Source: JANQQJ01 sp046290575 (GTDB lineage Bacteria > Pseudomonadota > Alphaproteobacteria > SMXS01). Taken from it: 64,000 nucleotides of DNA. The stretch covers positions 62,001-126,000 of the forward strand of contig JBKAGX010000005.1 of the NCBI GenBank assembly GCA_046290575.1. The letters run 5' to 3'. A model generated the notes under the pieces. It was not told where the DNA came from. It ran no database searches and worked only from the letters and a program-made list of their open reading frames with translations. How positions within the stretch are numbered: position 1 is the first letter of the stretch; every line of letters starts with the position of its first letter. The position numbers were made by a program, and so were the translations under genes. This document shows, piece by piece, positions 1 through 9,342 of the stretch.

Positions 1-154
1 GGATCTTTATGTGAGGGCGAGTTAACCCGGCGTGCGCATCATCCGCCCGCGGGGGCCCTCTCTCCCACGGTTCCGTCACTGTGTCAGCATAAAACGCGCG
101 CTGGGCAGCCCTCACAAAACTGAAGGCGGCCTCATACCAGCCGTTCAGGATCGA

Positions 155-3100
155 TCAGGGGCTCTTGGCGCTCCTGATTTTGTCCAGGGTGACATCGCTG
201 AAATCGCCGGTGGGTGGCGGGTTGCCGTTCTCACCGTCGGACATCAGGCCGGTATCCGTGTGGTCGCCGCCGAACAGGTGGCCGATTTCGTGAACGGTCG
301 CATCGATCAGTCGCCAGCCAGGCCCGCTGCCATTCGTTTGTTCGAGTTCTGATCCGGAGGCCCAGTAGATCAGCCCGCCGGTCCCCCGTTCGCCATCGGC
401 CTCACCGGCGACGCCGCCAATGCCTTCGCCGCCTTCAGCATGTTTGCCGTCGGCATCTTCCCAATGAACGCCCTGCAAGGCGCCCAGCAGATAGACCGTC
501 CACAGGTCCGGATCATTGTGGTTGTCTTTCTGGCTGAAACCGCCGAAATAGCGGCGCACATAGTCAACCGTATCGATCCGTAGATTGCCGATGAACTTTC
601 GGGTCCCTGGGCCGGATTTCAGTGTATCCGTGCGCGGGAAGACATAGGCCGGGAAATAGGCATTGTCGGGCGTGTCCTGCAGCCGGTCATCGGGCGGTAG
701 GGGAATGACAGCGCCATCGCTGAATGGTCCCGCCTGTCCGGCATTGCCGGCGATGGTGACCGGCTTCATGTCGTCGTCTTCAATCTCGAACGATTTGTTC
801 ATCAGTGTTTTGCGATACGTCTCGTCATTCAGCGCAGAACCAACCACCGTAATGTCGTCAGGGGCACCGCGCGCGGTATTGCCCACAACGCTGTAGCGGA
901 CGCCGTCCAGCCGCATCTGCCCGCCAAAGAACCGGTCCCACTGGCCCTTGCCGCCAATGCCGTCCGAGGGCCAGTCGCTGACGACGATGTTGAGAGTGGT
1001 GCCGATCGTCCATGCCGGGATTCCCTGCACCGTTCCGGCTGGCGTTATCGACGTCACGTTGCCACGCATGATGTTGCCTTCAACCGGCTCCATGGAATCG
1101 AGTTCGACATGCAGGAAACGCCAGACGGTCAGTGTGTCCGACAGGTAGGATTCAGGCTTTTGCACCTCGGCGTCTTCAGCCTTTTTGCCTTTCGACAACA
1201 GCCGCTGATCGACGATCCGGGCCAGGTTTTCCCAGCCGTCCCCCAGCTTTGTGTCGTCGTTGATCAGACCTTTGAGAAAGTCTTCATCTCCGGCCGCGGC
1301 AACACGGAAATTGTCGCCGGGCTGCATGGTGACCTGAAACTCGGCCTTGGCTGTCTTCTCTGAAATTTCCAGCGCCAGCGTATCGCTCTTGGATTTGGTA
1401 AACATGCCGGATCCCGCGGGCTTTTCGCCGCGATTGTCGTCAGCCTTTGTCTCGTCATCGACCTCGTCGTCATCGGCGCTGGGGTCATCGACGTCGAAGG
1501 CGCGCAAATGCACCTGGGTTTTGCGGGGCGGTTCGACATTGAGGATGACTTCAAGCTCCACCTTACTACGCACTTCGCCTGTGGCCTTGTTGTCGACATA
1601 GCGTTTGCCTGGGAATACGCGCACCGGGTCGTCATAGGGGTTTCCGGACTGTGCCGGGCCGCCGGCCCGGCCCTTGATGATTGGATGGTTCGGGTCGGGA
1701 TCCAGAATCTCATCATCGTTGCGGCTGTTGTCCTTGCCGTGCCACTTCATATTGTCGACCGCCAGCACGGTAACGGCGATTTTGTCGGTTTCGGGATCTT
1801 TGCCGCCGTCCGGTTCGTACGTCAGCTCGAACTGAACATCAGACGTGCTTGCGCTGGGCTCCAGACCCTCAACCCACAGCACCTTTTCCAGAAAAGCGCC
1901 ATTATCGGTAAATCCCTCGGGCAATGTCATCGGCTTGTTAAGGCCCGCATAGGCCTCACCCGGCGTGCGGGTCTTCCCCGTCCAAAGGCGGGTCTTTCCT
2001 TGGCCGCCGACCTGCTTCAGCGTCACTTTGCCTTTCGCGCCGCTGGGTAGTTGAAGGAGAAGTTGGGCGAAATCATCATCCTCGCCCTCGACCTTTTCAT
2101 CCTTGTTGTCGAACTTGTCATCGCCGTCGTCATTGTCCAGGTTCACCCAGACGATGGCGCCCTTTTCCTCATGCTCTTCCGGAACCAGAAAGCCGCCTGC
2201 ACTTTCCGCATCGGTGACCTGCAGGTCGATGCCGCCACAGAAATGGACGGCGTCGATAATGGCCCGGCTTCCAGCGGTGACCGTAGCGCCCGTACCGCTG
2301 ACCGCCGCACCGGCACCCATTACGCTTCTGGTCGCGCCGGGTACGCCTGCCCCGGGCAGGATCTGGAATTGTAGGGTAGCTTTTCGGGCATCGCTGATCG
2401 AATTGCCGGGTGTGTTCGTGATCGGTATGCGGAACTTGATCCAGCCGTCTTCGTCCTGGCTCAACCGAGCATTACGGATATTGCCAAATGATGTGCCGCC
2501 GATTGGGGTTTTTGCGTTCGCATAGAGCGCAGCAACCACATGGAGCTTGTCCCCGCCTTTCAGAAAGTCCTTATAGGCGCCGCAGAGCGCCGGGCCGGCG
2601 CCTGCAATCTCTATCTGCATGGAATCTTGGTCGATGGCACCGGCCGGCCTTTTCTCTACCGGGCAGCCTGGTTTGCAGCTGACCGTGCCGCCCGGGATCA
2701 CAATATCATATCCCGCGAGGCGGCCTTCGGGTTTGAAGTTTGCGATTTCAGCAGCCGAAGAGCCTTCGAAACTCTCTGTCGTCCGCCGCACGGTTTCCAT
2801 GTTGCGAAGCTCCGGCGGGGGGCTCTCCGCCCAATCCGGCATGCTGTAGGTCGTGAAGCCGACCGGTTTTCCACCGCCGCGCCAGCTCTCAAAACCGCCA
2901 TTGGGCAGGTTGGGTTTGAACTCTTCCCAGACCGGCTCCTCCTCAAAATTGGTCGGTGGCTCCGACGGCGGCGCTTCGGCCGTGCCGCCCCCGCCGCTGC
3001 CTGCGCTGTCTTCTGGACAGATCATGGCGCCTGCCATGCCGGGCAGCTTTGGCGCATGCTTGGGTTTCATGGCGCAAGCCTGCATCGGCATCTCGCCGAT

Positions 3101-3244
3101 GATCTCGTTGGTCTCTCTGTTGCAGCACGGATAGGACGCGTTCGGGTCGAACGACATGCCGGGCATCTGGGCACGTCCCATATCTGGAGTATTCAATGCC
3201 ACCAGCGAAACAATCGCCCCGATGGCTGGCCAAAATCGGCGCAT
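155..3244 (-). CDS. Secreted metzincin-like zinc metalloprotease
   Basis: A 1029-residue exported protein. The ATG at 3244 is preceded by a strong GGGAGGG ribosome site, so it is preferred to an upstream TTG. Residues 1-26 form a signal peptide (MRRFW then a hydrophobic stretch ending near GRAQ). A Cys/Met-rich segment follows (paired Cys, AMICPED). The middle is long, acidic and Gly-rich with clusters such as DNDDGDDKFDNKDE that could bind calcium. Near the C-terminus, at about residues 985-995, is HEIGHLFGGDH, matching the metzincin zinc motif HExxHxxGxxH, followed seven residues later by GLMSD, a plausible Met-turn. I infer a zinc endopeptidase acting outside the cytoplasm. The rest matches no family I recognise, and substrate is unknown. 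It is divergent from the secreted protein at 3332, with only 87 bases between the starts. Confidence 0.72.
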   Translation of the reverse strand: MRRFWPAIGAIVSLVALNTPDMGRAQMPGMSFDPNASYPCCNRETNEIIGEMPMQACAMKPKHAPKLPGMAGAMICPEDSAGSGGGGTAEAPPSEPPTNFEEEPVWEEFKPNLPNGGFESWRGGGKPVGFTTYSMPDWAESPPPELRNMETVRRTTESFEGSSAAEIANFKPEGRLAGYDIVIPGGTVSCKPGCPVEKRPAGAIDQDSMQIEIAGAGPALCGAYKDFLKGGDKLHVVAALYANAKTPIGGTSFGNIRNARLSQDEDGWIKFRIPITNTPGNSISDARKATLQFQILPGAGVPGATRSVMGAGAAVSGTGATVTAGSRAIIDAVHFCGGIDLQVTDAESAGGFLVPEEHEEKGAIVWVNLDNDDGDDKFDNKDEKVEGEDDDFAQLLLQLPSGAKGKVTLKQVGGQGKTRLWTGKTRTPGEAYAGLNKPMTLPEGFTDNGAFLEKVLWVEGLEPSASTSDVQFELTYEPDGGKDPETDKIAVTVLAVDNMKWHGKDNSRNDDEILDPDPNHPIIKGRAGGPAQSGNPYDDPVRVFPGKRYVDNKATGEVRSKVELEVILNVEPPRKTQVHLRAFDVDDPSADDDEVDDETKADDNRGEKPAGSGMFTKSKSDTLALEISEKTAKAEFQVTMQPGDNFRVAAAGDEDFLKGLINDDTKLGDGWENLARIVDQRLLSKGKKAEDAEVQKPESYLSDTLTVWRFLHVELDSMEPVEGNIMRGNVTSITPAGTVQGIPAWTIGTTLNIVVSDWPSDGIGGKGQWDRFFGGQMRLDGVRYSVVGNTARGAPDDITVVGSALNDETYRKTLMNKSFEIEDDDMKPVTIAGNAGQAGPFSDGAVIPLPPDDRLQDTPDNAYFPAYVFPRTDTLKSGPGTRKFIGNLRIDTVDYVRRYFGGFSQKDNHNDPDLWTVYLLGALQGVHWEDADGKHAEGGEGIGGVAGEADGERGTGGLIYWASGSELEQTNGSGPGWRLIDATVHEIGHLFGGDHTDTGLMSDGENGNPPPTGDFSDVTLDKIRSAKSP

Positions 3245-3331
3245 CGCGTCCCTCCCCAAACCCAAACTCTATATGTATTAAGATGATAGTTTTTTGAGGT
3301 AGAGGCGCAAGGCAAGGGGTTGGTGAGATTT

Positions 3332-4423
3332 ATGAGAATTACTGGGGGTTGGACCGCCGCTGTTGCGGCGTTGTTTTTGGGGATACCCGGGACCGTGTTG
3401 GCGCAAACCTGCGAGCCCACAGCCGACCGGCACGCAGTGAAGATCAAGGGCCAGACCGATGACGGGGTGCTGAACGAACACCTCAAACCGGAAATCTATG
3501 GAAACCATAATTTCACCCAGGATTTGGGCAATGGCTGGTGGTTTCATCTGGGCGCGGCCAAATATGGCTGGGTGATCTACGTCTTTGGGCGGGACGAGGC
3601 CGGTGCGGACGTCGATATGACGCAGATCACACCACCTTTCCGCGGCCCCAACCCGCGTCAGCTCTATGGCTGGCACTTCCGCAACCAGGCCAATACCGGT
3701 CCAAACGAGGGTGATGTGAACGCGCCGCAGCACGATCGGGTGTTTCTGTTTTCACCATCGCTGATCGGGTCCGGCGGGTTCAAGCCACCGCAAGGGGCCG
3801 TGGCGCCACCGGAACCGGATTCCCGGAGCGGCCTGGGCTGGCTCAAAATTCTGGACTACGGCCTGTCAGACCTTGAGCCCGGCCAGCAGGCGCGGATGAC
3901 CTATCTGAAGTTCGATGCGTGTATCACCTGGCCCAAGTCCGACGAAGAACAGCAGCGCGAGGCGGCTGCTGCCGATCCGGACTTCATGCCGGAGGAGCGG
4001 GAGACGTTTGGCAGCTGCGGGCTGGATTTATCGACATATGATCTCAGTGCCGCGATCCTGCCAAGACAGTATGGCGGCGATATTGACGGTGACGACGCTC
4101 TCGATGAAGTGGCGCAGATCCGCCGCAAGAGTGATGGTAAGCGCGGTCTTGCCCTTTGCCGGGCAGGGACCTGGCTGCATGTGCTGGGCATGGATGGAAA
4201 GCCGGTCGGTAAGGACCTTCAGCCCGGATATTTCGATCAGATGGAAGTCTGGAACTGGGTGCCCAAGACCGGGGACTTGCCCCCCTATATTGGTGACAGG
4301 AAGAGGCCGCAAAGCGATGGCGATATTCTGGTTCTGGAGCGCGTCGAGAAACAGGTGATCCTGCTGTTCTGGCGGAACGGCGAACTGCATAGCGAGCAGG
4401 TCTACGGCTATGTTGAGCCTTAA
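3332..4423 (+). CDS. Secreted protein of unknown function
   Basis: A 363-residue protein with a clear signal peptide (MRITGG, hydrophobic core, cleavage near VLAQ). In-frame TTG (3320) and GTG (3323) codons lie just upstream, but the ATG places the charged N-region correctly. The mature part is rich in Trp, Gly and Pro and has few cysteines. A stretch near residues 250-260, with the repeated acidic pattern DIDGDDALDEVAQI, resembles the calcium-binding loops of FG-GAP/VCBS repeats, but only one copy is evident. No family was recognised. The gene is head-to-head with the metzincin-like protease, and both products are exported, so a shared role in the envelope or outside the cell is possible (inference). 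Confidence 0.6.
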   Translation: MRITGGWTAAVAALFLGIPGTVLAQTCEPTADRHAVKIKGQTDDGVLNEHLKPEIYGNHNFTQDLGNGWWFHLGAAKYGWVIYVFGRDEAGADVDMTQITPPFRGPNPRQLYGWHFRNQANTGPNEGDVNAPQHDRVFLFSPSLIGSGGFKPPQGAVAPPEPDSRSGLGWLKILDYGLSDLEPGQQARMTYLKFDACITWPKSDEEQQREAAAADPDFMPEERETFGSCGLDLSTYDLSAAILPRQYGGDIDGDDALDEVAQIRRKSDGKRGLALCRAGTWLHVLGMDGKPVGKDLQPGYFDQMEVWNWVPKTGDLPPYIGDRKRPQSDGDILVLERVEKQVILLFWRNGELHSEQVYGYVEP

Positions 4424-4496
4424 ACGCCGGTTCGCGCTCTGTGTTTTTGCCCCAGGCGCCAGCACGAGCGCGTTGGCCGGGGCTGGCTAATCTTGG

Positions 4497-4649
4497 ATGA
4501 TGGCGCTCTGTCTGCAGCAGGACAAATCGCTCAGGGTCATCGGTCTCGACATCGGCGATGCTATCCTGATCGTGATCAAGGGTGTTTCAAGCCGGGCTGT
4601 CTATCTGGATCAGAATGATGCCTTGGCCAGCGAATGGCGGGGCGATTGA
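4497..4649 (+). CDS. Possible 50-residue CsrA-like small protein
   Basis: A short ORF absent from routine gene calls: an in-frame TAA at 4488, ATG ATG at 4497 and 4500, stop TGA at 4647. The translation carries LDIGDAILIVIKGVSSR AVYLDQ-type spacing (residues 18-39). This resembles the CsrA/RsmA pattern in which an IGD turn is followed by two beta strands around a central GV and a V-x-L strand. The first strand (MALCLQQDKSLRVIG) also has the spacing of the CsrA N-terminus. The basic residues used by CsrA to bind RNA (N-terminal TRK, C-terminal HREEIY) are not conserved. There is no good ribosome site. It may be a divergent CsrA-like protein, a decayed gene, or chance. Confidence 0.3.
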   Translation: MMALCLQQDKSLRVIGLDIGDAILIVIKGVSSRAVYLDQNDALASEWRGD

Positions 4650-4651
4650 GC

Positions 4652-5506
4652 CTATCTGAACAGCATAATCGGGATTTTACATGACCGGATCATCTCCGTC
4701 GTCGTGCTGCCGATGATCAGATTGCGAATGCGGGAGTGGCCATAGGCGCCCATCACCAGCAGGTCGATTTCGCCGGCGTCCGCGCGGCTGGCGATAACAG
4801 CATCAGGCGACCCAGAAACGATTTCCGTTTCAACGTTATAGCCGACGAAGCGCAGTGTCTCGGCGGCCTTGTCGAGGCGGCCAATGTTTTCTTTGATGTC
4901 GTTGCCGACGGTCAGCAGGCGGCAGTCCAGTCCCCGGAAAAGCATGCTGCCGGCAATCTCGTTGACGGCTTTGGTGGCGCTTGCACCGCCGTCGAAGGCA
5001 ATCAAGAGGTTTTTGACCGGCTTGAAGGCGCGTGCTGCCACCAGCAGGGGCTTATGCGTCGACCGTGCAACACGCTCCAGATTCGACCCCAAATGAAGAC
5101 GGGCGAAATCCGCGCCTTCGCCACGCTTGCCGATGACGACCAGATCGCTCGCGGCTTCGAACGCCTGTACAGTCTCGATCAGATCACCATGGCGCAGGCG
5201 GGTGGACACTTCCGAGATTCCGGCATGGCCCAGCCGGTCCTTGGCCTCATCGAGAATAATCCGGGCGCGCTGGTGGGTCAGTTTGGCTTTCTGCTCATCC
5301 AGGGCCGCCAGTTCGGCCAGCAGGGTCTCGCGGGAATCGGCGCTGAGATTGCCGCTGAAGTCGGCAGGCGTACTGGAGATGTCGCGGCGGCCCAGAACAT
5401 GCAAAAGCTCGACCGAGGCATCCATCCGTCCTGCGGCCCAGGCCGTGTAGTCACAGACGCTTTCAGAATATACAGACCCGTCTATCAAAGTGAGTATGTG
5501 GTGCAT
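4652..5506 (-). CDS. Universal stress protein with two UspA domains
   Basis: A 284-residue protein made of two tandem UspA folds (about residues 1-150 and 155-284). The second ends with GAYGHSRIRNLIIGSTT, which fits the ATP-binding motif G-2x-G-9x-G-S/T of the family. The first has a similar but imperfect glycine pattern (GKRGEGADFARLHLGS). Tandem Usp proteins of this kind are cytoplasmic nucleotide-binding stress factors. It starts at an ATG and follows the SulP transporter after 15 bases on the same strand, so the two are very likely cotranscribed. Usp proteins encoded beside SulP transporters are thought to tune transport (inference). Confidence 0.9.
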   Translation of the reverse strand: MHHILTLIDGSVYSESVCDYTAWAAGRMDASVELLHVLGRRDISSTPADFSGNLSADSRETLLAELAALDEQKAKLTHQRARIILDEAKDRLGHAGISEVSTRLRHGDLIETVQAFEAASDLVVIGKRGEGADFARLHLGSNLERVARSTHKPLLVAARAFKPVKNLLIAFDGGASATKAVNEIAGSMLFRGLDCRLLTVGNDIKENIGRLDKAAETLRFVGYNVETEIVSGSPDAVIASRADAGEIDLLVMGAYGHSRIRNLIIGSTTTEMIRSCKIPIMLFR

Positions 5507-5521
5507 TGAACGGCTCTTCCC

Positions 5522-7012
5522 CTAGTGTCCCAGCAGACGCTCCAGCGCGCCCGGCTGGTCGTGAATGGCGAGTCGGTCAACGATGGTCTCGCTGGCCTCA
5601 TTCAAGCCGACGATCTCGACCTCTGCGCCTTCCCGTCTGAACTTGAGCACAACCATGTCCAGTGCGCCAACGCTGGAGATGTCCCAAATATGCGCGCGGC
5701 TGACGTCGATGGTGACCTTATCCAGCGCTTCCCTGAAGTCGAAGGCATTGGAGAAATCATCGGCTGAGGCAAAGAAGATCTGGCCTTCGACCAGATAGGT
5801 CCGTTCGGTGCCGTCTTCCGACGCGGTTGAAGTGACCCGGAACAGCTGGGCGATCTTCCAGGCGAAAAAGATGCCCGACAGCAGCACGCCGGTCAGCACG
5901 CCGATGGCCAGATTATGCGTGAAGACGACGCCCGCGACCGTCGCCAGCATGACAATGCTGGAGCTTCGGGGGTGGGTTTTCAGATTGCGCACGGATTCCC
6001 AACTGAATGTCCCGATCGACACCATGATCATGATCGCCACCAGTGCGGCCATGGGAATGATGCTGACCCAGTCGCCGACAACCAGGATCAGGAACAGCAG
6101 AAACGCACCGGCACAAAATGTCGACAGCCTGCCCCGACCGCCTGATTTCACGTTGATGACGGACTGGCCTATCATCGCACAGCCGGCCATGCCGCCGATG
6201 AAGCCGGTGGCCACATTCGCAACGCCCTGCCCAATGCATTCACGATTCTTGTCGCTGCTCGTATCGGTCAGATCATCGATGATGGAGGCCGTCATCAGCG
6301 ATTCCAACAGGCCAACAGCGGCGACGGCCGCGGCGTAGGGCAGAATAATCTGCAGTGTTTCAAAGGTCAGCGGAATGTCCGGCAGCAGAAACATCGGCAG
6401 GGTCGACGGCAATTCACCCATATCGCCGACGGTGCGCAGATCCATGCCCATAAGCAGCGACACAGCCGTCAGGACCAGGATGCAGATAAGGGGCGAGGGG
6501 ACGGCCCTGGTAACACGCGGCAACAAATAGATGATAGCCAGGCCTGCAGCGACCATCACATAGGTGATCCATGTCACGCCGATCAGTTCGGGCAGCTGTG
6601 CCATGAAGATCAGGATGGCGAGCGCGTTGACGAAACCGGTGATGACCGATTTGGAGACGAAACGCATCACATAGCCGAGTTTCAGGAACCCGGCGCCGAC
6701 CTGCAGAATGCCCGCCAGAACGGTGGTCGCGAGCAGGTATTGAAGACCGTGATCCTTCACAAGCGTCACCATCAGCACGGCGGTCGCGGCTGTGGCGGCT
6801 GAAATCATGCCGGGTCTGCCGCCGGTAAAGGCGATTATCACGGCGATTGAGAAGGAGGCATAGAGGCCGACTTTGGGGTCGACGCCGGCAATGATGGAAA
6901 ACGCAATTGCTTCGGGGATCAGGGCGAGTGCGACAACCAGTCCGGCGAGAACATCACCGCGTATGTTGCCAAACCATTCATTCTGCAACCGGGCATTTGT
7001 GAAAATGTTCAA
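5522..7012 (-). CDS. SulP family inorganic anion transporter with STAS domain
   Basis: An inner membrane transporter of the SulP (SLC26) family. The N-terminal signature IRGDVLAGLVVALALIPEA and the following IAGVDPKVGLYASF are typical. About ten to twelve hydrophobic helices run to roughly residue 400, followed by a cytoplasmic STAS domain (from TYLVEGQIFFASA to the end). Substrates in the family include sulfate and bicarbonate; the sequence does not decide between them. No ATG lies near the N-terminus: a TTG at 7012 with GGAG upstream gives the family's usual short start, and a TTG at 7078 would add 22 residues. First gene of a two-gene unit with the downstream Usp gene. Confidence 0.9.
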   Translation of the reverse strand: MNIFTNARLQNEWFGNIRGDVLAGLVVALALIPEAIAFSIIAGVDPKVGLYASFSIAVIIAFTGGRPGMISAATAATAVLMVTLVKDHGLQYLLATTVLAGILQVGAGFLKLGYVMRFVSKSVITGFVNALAILIFMAQLPELIGVTWITYVMVAAGLAIIYLLPRVTRAVPSPLICILVLTAVSLLMGMDLRTVGDMGELPSTLPMFLLPDIPLTFETLQIILPYAAAVAAVGLLESLMTASIIDDLTDTSSDKNRECIGQGVANVATGFIGGMAGCAMIGQSVINVKSGGRGRLSTFCAGAFLLFLILVVGDWVSIIPMAALVAIMIMVSIGTFSWESVRNLKTHPRSSSIVMLATVAGVVFTHNLAIGVLTGVLLSGIFFAWKIAQLFRVTSTASEDGTERTYLVEGQIFFASADDFSNAFDFREALDKVTIDVSRAHIWDISSVGALDMVVLKFRREGAEVEIVGLNEASETIVDRLAIHDQPGALERLLGH

Positions 7013-7249
7013 GAAGACAGGACTCCGGGAATAAAAGCGCAGCGATGTCTGCGCCGAGACACGAAACGGGTCAATCAACGGGGAAGCGAGATCGGCTGAT
7101 ACGGGCTATCGGCGACTCATACAACCCATAGACTGCGCGGAGCAGGGTTGTGCATCGGCTTTTCGGCGATAAAACGGTTTGCAAACAAGGGATTCACGTG
7201 GCCCCGCCTTGGCCCTACAGTACCGGTCTGTAACTCAGAGGGGACGGGG

Positions 7250-7570
7250 ATGATGGCTCAGTCTGACAAGGACGCGCGCGCACACGCCTATTGGCGTGCG
7301 AATTTGAAGCTGATGGGGGGCCTGTTGGTGATCTGGTTTGTGGCGTCCTTCGGGTTCGGCATTCTCTTTGTCGATGCGCTGAACGAGGTTCAGATTGGCG
7401 GCTACAGGCTTGGCTTCTGGTTTGCGCAGCAGGGCTCCATCTACACTTTCGTTTTGCTGATTTTCGCCTACGCGATCCTGATGCGCCGCATCGAACGCCG
7501 GTTTGGCGTCGACGATACCGACGAGCCCGACAGCTATGATGTGATGAACGGTGATGAGTCGCCGCAATGA
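7250..7570 (+). CDS. DUF4212 small subunit of Na+/solute symporter
   Basis: A 106-residue protein with two predicted membrane helices (LLVIWFVASFGFGILFV and YTFVLLIFAYAILM) and the family core FWFAQQGSIYTFVLLIFAY. DUF4212 proteins are the small partner of VC_2705-type sodium:solute symporters. The start is taken at the ATG ATG at 7250, behind a GAGGGG ribosome site; an in-frame extension to 7148 has no support. Its stop overlaps the start of the symporter gene by four bases (ATGA), which indicates translational coupling. Confidence 0.9.
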   Translation: MMAQSDKDARAHAYWRANLKLMGGLLVIWFVASFGFGILFVDALNEVQIGGYRLGFWFAQQGSIYTFVLLIFAYAILMRRIERRFGVDDTDEPDSYDVMNGDESPQ

Positions 7571-9342
7571 GCGCGCAAACTCTCACCTACCTGTTCGTCG
7601 GCTTCACCTTCGTAGTCTATATCGGCATCGCGATCTGGGCGCGGGCGGCGTCGACCAAGGATTTCTATGTCGCGGGCGGGCATGTCCACCCGGTGGTCAA
7701 TGGCATGGCCACCGCAGCCGACTGGATGAGTGCTGCCTCTTTCATCTCGATGGCCGGGATCATCGCCTTTATCGGCTATGACGGGTCGGTCTATCTGATG
7801 GGCTGGACGGGCGGCTTTGTACTGCTGGCGCTGTTGCTGGCGCCTTACCTGCGCAAATTCGGCCAGTTCACCGTGCCGGATTTTGTGGGTGAACGGTACT
7901 ATTCCAAGACGGCCCGCGTCATTGCGGTGATCTGCCTGCTGGTGATCTCGTTCACCTATATCGCCGGACAGATGCGCGGCGTGGGGATTGTGTTCTCCCG
8001 GTTCCTGGAGGTCGAGATCGACACCGGCGTTTATGCCGGTATGACCATCGTGTTCTTCTATGCGGTGCTGGGCGGCATGAAGGGCATCACCTATACGCAG
8101 GTGGCGCAATATTGCGTGATGATCTTTGCCTATCTGGTGCCGGCGATCTTTATCTCGCTGCTGCTGACGGGTGTACCATTGCCGCAGGTCGGGCTGGGCG
8201 CGCCGCTGCTGGATGGGTCCGGACAAACGGTGTTGGAAAAGCTTGATGCGGTGTTGCTGGATTTGGGCTTTGGCGCCTATACCGGCGGAACCCGGTCGAC
8301 CATCGATGTGTTTGCGATCACTGCTGCGCTCATGGTCGGCACCGCCGGTCTGCCGCATGTGATCGTACGATTCTTTACCGTTCCCAAGGTCTCCGATGCG
8401 CGCCGGTCGGCCGGATGGGCGCTGGTCTTTATTGCCATCCTCTATACGACGGCGCCTGCCGTGGCCGGATTTTCGCGCCTGAACTTCATCGATACCGTCC
8501 AGAACACTGCCTATGACGACACGCCGCAGTGGCTGCGGAACTGGGAGGATATCGGCCTGATCGGCTGGACCGACAAAAATAGTGATGGTCAGATCCAGTA
8601 CGGCCCCGGGGCGGCCTTCGAAGACGGCGCGCCGGTTTTTGGTGAGGGGCGCGGGCCTGCCGGAGAGCGGCTGGTGACCAACCCCCCGACTGAATCCGCC
8701 AATGAAATCTATGTCGACCGCGACATCATGGTGCTGGCCAATCCCGAGATTGCAAACCTGCCGGACTGGGTGATGGCGCTGGTGGCGGCTGGTGGGCTTG
8801 CCGCAGCCTTGTCGACAGCCGCCGGGCTACTGTTGGTGATCTCATCCTCGATATCACACGACCTGTTGAAAAAGACCTTTGTCAGCACGCTGACGGAGAA
8901 ACAGGAATTGTTGTGCGCGCGGCTGTCAGCAGCCGCTGCTGTTATCGTCGCGGGCTATTTCGGGATCAATCCGCCAGGGTTTGTGGCGCAGGTGGTCGCC
9001 TTTGCGTTCGGGCTGGCGGCGGCGTCGATCTTCCCGGTGTTGTTCATGGGGATATTTATCAGGCGCATGAACCGGGAAGGGGCCGTTGCCGGGATGCTGG
9101 CCGGGCTGGGGTTCACCTGGCTCTATATCGCCTATTTCAAGTTCTGGGCGCCGGAGGCCAATGTGGCGGAGAACTGGTGGCTGGGGATTTCACCCGAAGG
9201 CATCGGCATGATCGGCATGCTGGTGAACTTCGCGGTCGCCTTTGCCGTCATGCGGATGACCGCGCCACCACCGCCGGACATTGAAGCGCTGGTTGAGTCT
9301 ATTCGGTTGCCGACACGGGCGGGGCCAGCGGTTCAGCATTAG
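7567..9342 (+). CDS. VC_2705-type sodium:solute symporter
   Basis: A 591-residue membrane transporter of the SSS family, closest in style to the acetate permease ActP group and the VC_2705 subfamily that is paired with DUF4212. Around thirteen helices are evident, with the family signature in FYVAGGHVHPVVNGMATA and the sodium-site region GLAAALSTAAGLLLVISS. A long soluble insert (about residues 325-405) carries DKNSDGQIQ at 336-344, which looks like an EF-hand calcium loop. The likely substrate is a short carboxylate such as acetate, but this is inference. It overlaps DUF4212 by four bases at the start and the convergent modC by four bases at the end. Confidence 0.9.
   Translation: MSAQTLTYLFVGFTFVVYIGIAIWARAASTKDFYVAGGHVHPVVNGMATAADWMSAASFISMAGIIAFIGYDGSVYLMGWTGGFVLLALLLAPYLRKFGQFTVPDFVGERYYSKTARVIAVICLLVISFTYIAGQMRGVGIVFSRFLEVEIDTGVYAGMTIVFFYAVLGGMKGITYTQVAQYCVMIFAYLVPAIFISLLLTGVPLPQVGLGAPLLDGSGQTVLEKLDAVLLDLGFGAYTGGTRSTIDVFAITAALMVGTAGLPHVIVRFFTVPKVSDARRSAGWALVFIAILYTTAPAVAGFSRLNFIDTVQNTAYDDTPQWLRNWEDIGLIGWTDKNSDGQIQYGPGAAFEDGAPVFGEGRGPAGERLVTNPPTESANEIYVDRDIMVLANPEIANLPDWVMALVAAGGLAAALSTAAGLLLVISSSISHDLLKKTFVSTLTEKQELLCARLSAAAAVIVAGYFGINPPGFVAQVVAFAFGLAAASIFPVLFMGIFIRRMNREGAVAGMLAGLGFTWLYIAYFKFWAPEANVAENWWLGISPEGIGMIGMLVNFAVAFAVMRMTAPPPPDIEALVESIRLPTRAGPAVQH

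Noticed and set aside
1..154. Left edge of the window, searched for a gene
   Set aside because: Only an Arg/Pro-rich frame antisense to the protease tail; no recognisable gene, RNA or repeat.
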